From contig DAIDIX010000051.1 of the NCBI GenBank assembly GCA_027451645.1, forward strand, positions 1 through 9,415: a stretch of DNA of 9,415 nt. Direction: 5' to 3'. Of the stretch, positions 5,475 to 9,415 are shown piece after piece. The stretch's first letter is position 1. The number at the start of each line of letters is the position of its first letter. Source of the DNA: Candidatus Dormiibacterota bacterium (lineage in GTDB: Bacteria; Chloroflexota; Dormibacteria; Aeolococcales; Aeolococcaceae). The position numbers and the translations under genes are program-made. The notes beneath the pieces are model-generated. The model searched no databases and was not told the origin of the DNA. It worked only from the letters and a program-made list of their open reading frames with translations.

Positions 5475-7067
5475 TCAGGCGCCAATCTCCCACATGTCGA
5501 GTGGCTGGATGCCGTTCCTGCGCCGGTTGTCGATCCTGCTCATCGACTTTCCTGCAGAAGTGTTGAGGAGGATGCGTGGCTGCTGCCTGCGGACGTGCTC
5601 AATGTCTGACCGGGTGCCAAGAAGGGGTACATCGGGAATGTTTCCAAGGATCGCTGCCTCACCACGGCTTTCGGGAGAGGGATGGGGATCGGAGCTCATC
5701 TGGTGCTTCACTGCAAGTGCTGCAGACACACTCCAGGCCTGTTCTCCCTCGGGAATGTTTGTTCCTGCAATCACGCGTGAGCCAACACGCTCATTGAATG
5801 TCACTGGAGCTTCAGTCCGCTCGACTGCGTAGGCAACGACTCCTGCTGCATCGACATAGAAGAGTTCCATTGCATGGCCTGCAATATTGATGGCATTGAG
5901 GAGGCGTGTCTCCACTGCACGTGCAAGTGCTGGATACCCCTGGTGTCGGAGTCCACAGGCAATGTCATACGTCTCCTTGGGCCAGACTGCACAGCTCCCG
6001 TGGTAATCGTAGTACCGCTTGAGTGCAGCATAGCGGAGTGCCCTGCACCGAATTCCTGCATCCGTGAGAAACTCTTCTCCCACAATCCTTCTGGCCACAG
6101 GATGGACATATCTCCGCCGTGTTCCTGCTGGCAGGCGGTCAAATAGCCGTGACCGGAGAAGCACGCCTGCATTCGAGGTCATGGTCCGGATGAGCCGGGG
6201 CACCCCGAAGGGATCCCTGTCAATCGCCTGGGCAAAATACCGGTACTCGGGAATCCAGAACCATTCAAGCACACGGTCCCTGAGAAGTTCAGCCCGGGCT
6301 ATCCACTGTGCAGCCCGCGGATCATCACACCCGAGAAGCTCTGCTGCACCAACCAGGGCATCATAGACGAGACCCTGAACCTCAATGGATGCAAGCGGTG
6401 CCCGGTCATTCGAGAGCGTGCCATCCTCATGGAGGTATGCGGAGAGGGAATCCTTCCATCCCTGGTTCGCTATTCCATGGGGATTGCGCCTGTCAAACTC
6501 GACAAGTCCCAGTGACGACTCATCAAGCTTTCCGTCTATCCAGGTCATTGCCCGCTCGACAGATGTACGGACTGTCACATGCTCACCTGCATCTGTCGCA
6601 ATGACATCATCAAGAATCTCCCAGCCCCATCTCGACACATACGCTGCAACAAGCCGAACGAAGAGTGGAGTCGCGTCGACAGAGCCGTAATACACAAGCT
6701 TCCTGCCCACACCACCCCAGTGGGACCACATGTCCCTGAACCGGGAGTCACCCTGGGCTGGGTGCAGCGGGTCATACGGAAGAATCCGGCACTCGTGGTG
6801 AATCTTCCCGTACTCCTCTTCAGTGGAGCCATCTCCACGCTCGGCTGTGCGAGAGCCCTGGTACCGCACAAGATCATGAATGATCCGCCGTGGCAGAACC
6901 CTGTCAAACGGAACGAGGTCCTCTGCCACTTCTGCCGAGTCACGGCCAAAGAATGCATCGCCATAGAGCTCGCCACTGCTTGCTGCAATGCCGCCTGGAG
7001 CAGGATACCCGAGAGACTGCAGGAGGAGCTGGAGCGGCGGGAATGGGGTGCTGGAACGAGCTTTCAT
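5475..7067 (-). CDS. Amylo-alpha-1,6-glucosidase-like six-hairpin glycosidase (short debranching-enzyme type)
   Basis: A 530-residue cytoplasmic glycosidase of the (alpha/alpha)6 debranching-enzyme type, expected to hydrolyse alpha-glucosidic bonds, perhaps alpha-1,6 branches. Signature stretches of the family in order are FFGRDS (39-44), GKIHHECR (87-94), YYGSVDATPLF (126-136), NQGWKDS (201-207, with a likely catalytic acid in this motif), LASIEVQG (225-232) and HGSCAVWPKETYDIA (356-370). Many relatives have a large N-terminal beta domain before the FGRDS motif; here only about 38 residues precede it, so this is a catalytic-domain-only form and the real substrate may be a small glucoside. 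A tail after about residue 455 looks unrelated and poorly structured. ATG 7067 has AAAAGG 7 nt upstream; an in-frame TTG at 7127 lacks a site. It is divergent from a glycosyltransferase gene and followed by a GGDEF gene. Confidence 0.85.
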   Translation of the reverse strand: MKARSSTPFPPLQLLLQSLGYPAPGGIAASSGELYGDAFFGRDSAEVAEDLVPFDRVLPRRIIHDLVRYQGSRTAERGDGSTEEEYGKIHHECRILPYDPLHPAQGDSRFRDMWSHWGGVGRKLVYYGSVDATPLFVRLVAAYVSRWGWEILDDVIATDAGEHVTVRTSVERAMTWIDGKLDESSLGLVEFDRRNPHGIANQGWKDSLSAYLHEDGTLSNDRAPLASIEVQGLVYDALVGAAELLGCDDPRAAQWIARAELLRDRVLEWFWIPEYRYFAQAIDRDPFGVPRLIRTMTSNAGVLLRSRLFDRLPAGTRRRYVHPVARRIVGEEFLTDAGIRCRALRYAALKRYYDYHGSCAVWPKETYDIACGLRHQGYPALARAVETRLLNAINIAGHAMELFYVDAAGVVAYAVERTEAPVTFNERVGSRVIAGTNIPEGEQAWSVSAALAVKHQMSSDPHPSPESRGEAAILGNIPDVPLLGTRSDIEHVRRQQPRILLNTSAGKSMSRIDNRRRNGIQPLDMWEIGA

Positions 7068-7074
7068 CAGACTA

Positions 7075-7080
7075 CCTTTT
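7075..7080 (-). promoter_or_regulatory. Ribosome binding site that supports the glycosidase start at 7067
   Basis: AAAAGG on the minus strand ends 7 nt before the ATG at 7067. The upstream in-frame TTG at 7127 has no comparable site. Confidence 0.6.
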
Positions 7081-7305
7081 GGGGCATGTCGCCACACACG
7101 GGCAATTGTACCCCCAGGTGAATACAAATGGGGTCAGTTGAACAGTTTGTTGCAGGGTGTGACAAACCCTCTGTTGCGTCCTCCTCCAGTGCTCTACACT
7201 GGATATGCCAACACACTGCACTCGCCGACACAGTTTGTCCGTCACCTGTCCGAGATCCCTGTGTAAGGTGAAGAAGTCCGGGAGATGGCCTGACCCTTCC
7301 GGAGC

Positions 7306-7311
7306 AAGGAG
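7306..7311 (+). promoter_or_regulatory. Ribosome binding site of the glycosyltransferase
   Basis: AAGGAG ends 5 nt before the ATG at 7317 and fixes this start with confidence. Confidence 0.8.
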
Positions 7312-7316
7312 TAGCC

Positions 7317-8501
7317 ATGACACAACGCCATATAGCTGTTATCGCCCCACCGTGGTATCCCGTTCCGCCGAAGGGGTATGGTGGAATCGAGCTTGTGGTG
7401 TATCTTCTGGTCACTGCCCTCCAGAAGCAGGGCGTGCGGGTAACACTGATTGGATCTGAGGGTTCCCTTCCGGGAACCATTGCACTTGCTCCTTCGGAGT
7501 GGAGTGCAGACCTTGGTGGACCCAACGGGATCTCCCGTGAGGTTTCCTACGTTTCCCGGGTTCTCCGCACTCTTCGGAGCATGCCCGACATCGATGTCAT
7601 CCATGATCATGCAGGCTGGACGAGCATGCTCGCATGCAGCGTTGCAAACATTGCTCCTGTACTCCACACCGTCCATGGACCGCTGTACGAACCGCAGCGC
7701 ACGGTCTACCACGATATTGACCCGAATGGGACTGTTGGACTTGCTGCCATCAGCGGTGCACAGCGCGAATCTGACCCCACACTGAACTGGGTGGGAACAG
7801 TGCACAATGCTGTCGATCTCGATGCACTCTGGGTTGGAGACCGGAGTGCAAAGGAGCCGTATCTCCTGTGCCTTGCACGCATCACTCCCGACAAGGGCCA
7901 GCATCATGCAATCGAAGTCGCAAAGCGTACTGGCTACAGGCTTGTCCTTGCAGGCAAGGTCGGTGAGCTCAAGGCAGAGCATGAGTACTTCGATGAGCAG
8001 GTGAAGCCCCACATCGACAATGACAGGGTGATCTACTATCCGAACATTGCTGGACAGCAGAAGGCGGACATCATTGCACGTGCAACAGCACTCCTTGCTC
8101 CCATCTGCTGGCCAGAACCGTTCGGACTCTCCATGGTCGAGGCAATGATAAGCGGCACGCCAACGATTGCCTTTGCACAGGGTGCAGCTCCGGAGCTCAT
8201 CACAAATGGCCTCACTGGTGCCACAGTCGATACGGTCGACGAGATGGTCGATGTGATCCGCCACATTGACGACTTCGACCCACGGGCCTGTGCTGAAGCA
8301 GCACGTGCAGAGTTCAGCCCGATGACCATGGCTGAACGGTATCGGGAGCTGTACGAAGTCACATATCACGGCTGCATGCAGCGTGTTCCGGCTTCAGGAG
8401 TTCCAGCTTCAACTGCACGCATCACAGGACATGCAGTCTCGCATGAGCAGCTCTCAAGCACTTCAGAACAGGACGAGAAACCCGCAGAGCCCGTAGCCTG
8501 A
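7317..8501 (+). CDS. Glycosyltransferase family 4 (GT-B fold)
   Basis: A 394-residue retaining glycosyltransferase that moves a sugar from a nucleotide donor to an acceptor, probably in the cytoplasm. The N-terminal Rossmann half shows APPWYPVPP (10-18) and GYGGIE (20-25), the family's acceptor-side loop, then HDHAGW (96-101) and HTVHGP (117-122). The C-terminal half holds LARITPDKG (186-194), LVLAGKV (209-215) and the donor-binding EPFGLSMVE (E267 and E275, the E-x7-E motif), followed by the APEL stretch at 291-294. After about residue 352 there is a polar Ser/Ala/Glu-rich tail of about 40 residues without recognisable fold. No membrane segment is seen. Placed divergently from a debranching-type glycosidase, it may build a glucan, glucoside or glycolipid that the glycosidase trims; the donor and acceptor cannot be read from sequence. 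Confidence 0.92.
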   Translation: MTQRHIAVIAPPWYPVPPKGYGGIELVVYLLVTALQKQGVRVTLIGSEGSLPGTIALAPSEWSADLGGPNGISREVSYVSRVLRTLRSMPDIDVIHDHAGWTSMLACSVANIAPVLHTVHGPLYEPQRTVYHDIDPNGTVGLAAISGAQRESDPTLNWVGTVHNAVDLDALWVGDRSAKEPYLLCLARITPDKGQHHAIEVAKRTGYRLVLAGKVGELKAEHEYFDEQVKPHIDNDRVIYYPNIAGQQKADIIARATALLAPICWPEPFGLSMVEAMISGTPTIAFAQGAAPELITNGLTGATVDTVDEMVDVIRHIDDFDPRACAEAARAEFSPMTMAERYRELYEVTYHGCMQRVPASGVPASTARITGHAVSHEQLSSTSEQDEKPAEPVA

Positions 8502-8509
8502 AGCGCTAC
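8493..8509. terminator. Small hairpin across two convergent stop codons
   Basis: GTAGC (8493-8497) and GCTAC (8505-8509) pair around a 7-nt loop and span the stops of both genes (8499-8501 plus; 8506-8508 minus). The stem is only 5 bp with no T run, so termination here is doubtful. Confidence 0.2.
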
Positions 8510-9303
8510 TTGTCATCGAACCGGGGTATGACAGAAACGACGATTGCAGTTGCATTGTCATCACCACGTTCTCCAGCCTCTGTGACAATGCGCTCTGCTG
8601 CCTCCTTCACATTCGGGGCAGTGTGCACATGCTCGACAAGCTCGAAATCCTCGAGTACATTCCACACACCATCCGTGCAGAGAAGAAGTGTAGTGGGGTG
8701 GGAGATGTGAATCGTTGTGGTATCGACATGCACCTTCTCCTCGAGGCCCACAGCCCTCGTGAGCACGAACCGCGACCTGTCACTTCCCGGTGAGGCTGCT
8801 CCGTACTGCCTGCTCCGCACACCACCCATCTCTGCAAGAGAGTGGTCTTTCGATAGCTGCACAATCATCTTGCGGTCCCGGATCTCATATGCCCGGGAGT
8901 CCCCGACATGGCCGATTGTCACTGTGATGAGGGACTGCTCCACCCAGAGAAGTGCTGCAGTCAAGGTCGTGCCCATTCCTGCAAGACGTGCATCGAGCAG
9001 GGCTCGGGCACGGATGAGGCTGTTTGCTTCCTCGATGACAGGCACGAGATTCGTGCGGGAGACTGGCATGGCAACACGGAGCGACTCTGTGGCAAGTTCT
9101 GCTGCAACATCGCCACCAGGAAGCCCCCCCATGCCATCCGCCACTGCAAAGAGCGGAGGCTTCAGGAGGTACCTGTCCTCATTTTTCCGACGGACATGTC
9201 CCTGGTTTGTCGCTGCACAGCTCTGCACACGGACATGGGCCCTTGCAGCATTTGCTGTGTATGTGGCTACTTCAGATGTGGTGGATGATTTCGCGCCTCT
9301 CAT
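8506..9303 (-). CDS. PP2C-family Ser/Thr protein phosphatase
   Basis: A 265-residue metal-dependent phosphatase that removes phosphate from Ser/Thr, usually opposing a Hanks-type kinase. The domain begins near residue 26 and carries the expected motifs: TNQGHVRRKNED (32-43), FAVADGMGG (52-60, Asp56 and Gly57), GTTLTAAL (111-118), GHVGDSRAYEI (131-141), SKDHS (151-155), LTRAVG (181-186), CTDGVWN (209-215, Asp211) and GDDNATAIVV (247-256, Asp249 and Asn250). The metal-binding acids (Asp43, Asp56, Asp211, Asp249) are all present, so the enzyme should be active. There is no membrane segment or extra domain. No kinase partner is in the window. The start at 9303 has only GGA 5 nt upstream; a better site serves an overlapping 13-codon frame at 9313. 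GTG at 9228 is a possible later start. Confidence 0.92.
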   Translation of the reverse strand: MRGAKSSTTSEVATYTANAARAHVRVQSCAATNQGHVRRKNEDRYLLKPPLFAVADGMGGLPGGDVAAELATESLRVAMPVSRTNLVPVIEEANSLIRARALLDARLAGMGTTLTAALLWVEQSLITVTIGHVGDSRAYEIRDRKMIVQLSKDHSLAEMGGVRSRQYGAASPGSDRSRFVLTRAVGLEEKVHVDTTTIHISHPTTLLLCTDGVWNVLEDFELVEHVHTAPNVKEAAERIVTEAGERGDDNATAIVVSVIPRFDDK

Positions 9304-9313
9304 GTCGTTCCAT
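9272..9313 (-). CDS. Possible 13-residue upstream reading frame overlapping the PP2C start
   Basis: ATG at 9313 opens a frame of 13 codons (MERHERREIIHHI) ending with TGA at 9272. It starts 10 nt before the phosphatase ATG in another frame. AAGGTGGG (9326-9319) sits 5 nt before it, the best ribosome site in this region. It may tune translation of the phosphatase or may be chance. Confidence 0.25.
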   Translation of the reverse strand: MERHERREIIHHI

Positions 9314-9339
9314 GATATCCCACCTTCCCAAGTTGGACA

Positions 9340-9353
9340 TCACGAAATCGTGA
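9340..9353. repeat. 14-bp inverted repeat upstream of the PP2C gene
   Basis: TCACGA (9340-9345), AA, then TCGTGA (9348-9353) is an exact 6-bp dyad 36 bp before the phosphatase start. Its position suits an operator in the promoter region. The rest of 9304-9415 shows no gene; its minus-strand promoter was not convincing. Confidence 0.5.
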
Positions 9354-9415
9354 CAGTCTCACCTGCTCCCCATCACAGTCCTGGGAAACCCTTCAGCCAG
9401 AAAGCTTCCCGAGAA

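Larger units (their letters stand above)
7068..7316. promoter_or_regulatory. Divergent control region between glycosidase and glycosyltransferase
   Basis: There is no gene in these 249 bp. ACAGTTTGT occurs at 7142-7150 and again at 7230-7238, and the inverted form ACAAAC lies at 7162-7167. AGGGT (7154-7158) pairs with ACCCT (7166-7170), and AACAG (7141-7145) pairs with CTGTT (7171-7175), giving a nested inverted repeat. On the minus strand TACAAT near 7110 is a fair -10 box without a clear -35. On the plus strand TTGCGT (7174-7179) is a possible -35, but the best -10 (TACACT, 7195-7200) is only 15 bp away. Shared regulation of both genes is likely but not shown. Confidence 0.5.

Noticed and set aside
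7068..7127. TTG start for the glycosidase, 20 residues upstream
   Set aside because: It has no ribosome site, and the added residues do not resemble the family.
7242..8369. Long open frame of 375 codons on the minus strand opposite the glycosyltransferase
   Set aside because: The plus-strand frame has complete GT4 motifs and a strong ribosome site. The antisense product is rich in Cys and His with no family motif, as expected of a mirror frame.
1..9415. Mobile element, phage, defence or CRISPR content
   Set aside because: I looked for terminal repeats, regularly spaced repeats, transposase or integrase motifs and toxin-antitoxin style overlapping pairs, and found none.

Overview
The window is about 9.4 kb of ordinary-looking bacterial chromosome. 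By eye the GC content is roughly 55-60%, and genes with good Shine-Dalgarno sites face both directions. I see no transposase, integrase, CRISPR array, tRNA or rRNA. Lipoproteins built from WAVG and Kelch repeats, a GT4 enzyme of the 'PPWYPVPP-GYGGIE' type, a six-hairpin debranching-type glycosidase, a PP2C phosphatase and a GGDEF protein are a mix typical of Chloroflexota (Ktedonobacteria-like) and some Actinomycetota. This placement is a guess with low confidence. A strong excess of TGCA and of the alanine codon GCA runs through coding and non-coding DNA alike and may identify the lineage.

Layout. (1) Positions 1-1163, minus strand: an ABC exporter operon. The ATPase gene comes first and overlaps by 4 bp the start of an ABC-2 type permease gene that runs off the left edge. 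A good minus-strand promoter (TTGACT, 18 bp, TATAGT) lies at 1407-1436. It would give a leader of about 235 nt holding at least five perfect or near-perfect hairpins. (2) Positions 1526-4062, plus strand: two secreted lipoproteins in tandem, one with seven WAVG modules (beta-propeller-like) and one with six Kelch-like modules. A perfect 11-bp inverted repeat lies between them and a terminator-like hairpin follows the second. (3) Positions 4174-4698, plus strand: a 174-residue protein that I do not recognise. (4) Positions 4740-7067, minus strand: a debranching-type glycosidase followed by a soluble GGDEF diguanylate cyclase. (5) Positions 7317-8501, plus strand: a GT4 glycosyltransferase, divergent from the glycosidase across a 249-bp repeat-rich control region. 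(6) Positions 8506-9303, minus strand: a PP2C-type Ser/Thr phosphatase converging on the glycosyltransferase, with stop codons only 4 bp apart.

How it fits together. The GT4 enzyme and the glycosidase, sharing one control region, look like a make-and-break pair for a glucan or glucoside, with the GGDEF enzyme placed behind the glycosidase. The two propeller lipoproteins look like a surface-exposed pair of unknown purpose. The ABC exporter and the PP2C phosphatase are probably separate units.

The observations most worth following are the structured leader of the ABC operon, the repeat-rich control region at 7068-7316, the inverted repeat between the lipoproteins, the unrecognised 174-residue protein, and the TGCA bias. 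I did not find convincing evidence of a wholly new defence or mobile system.
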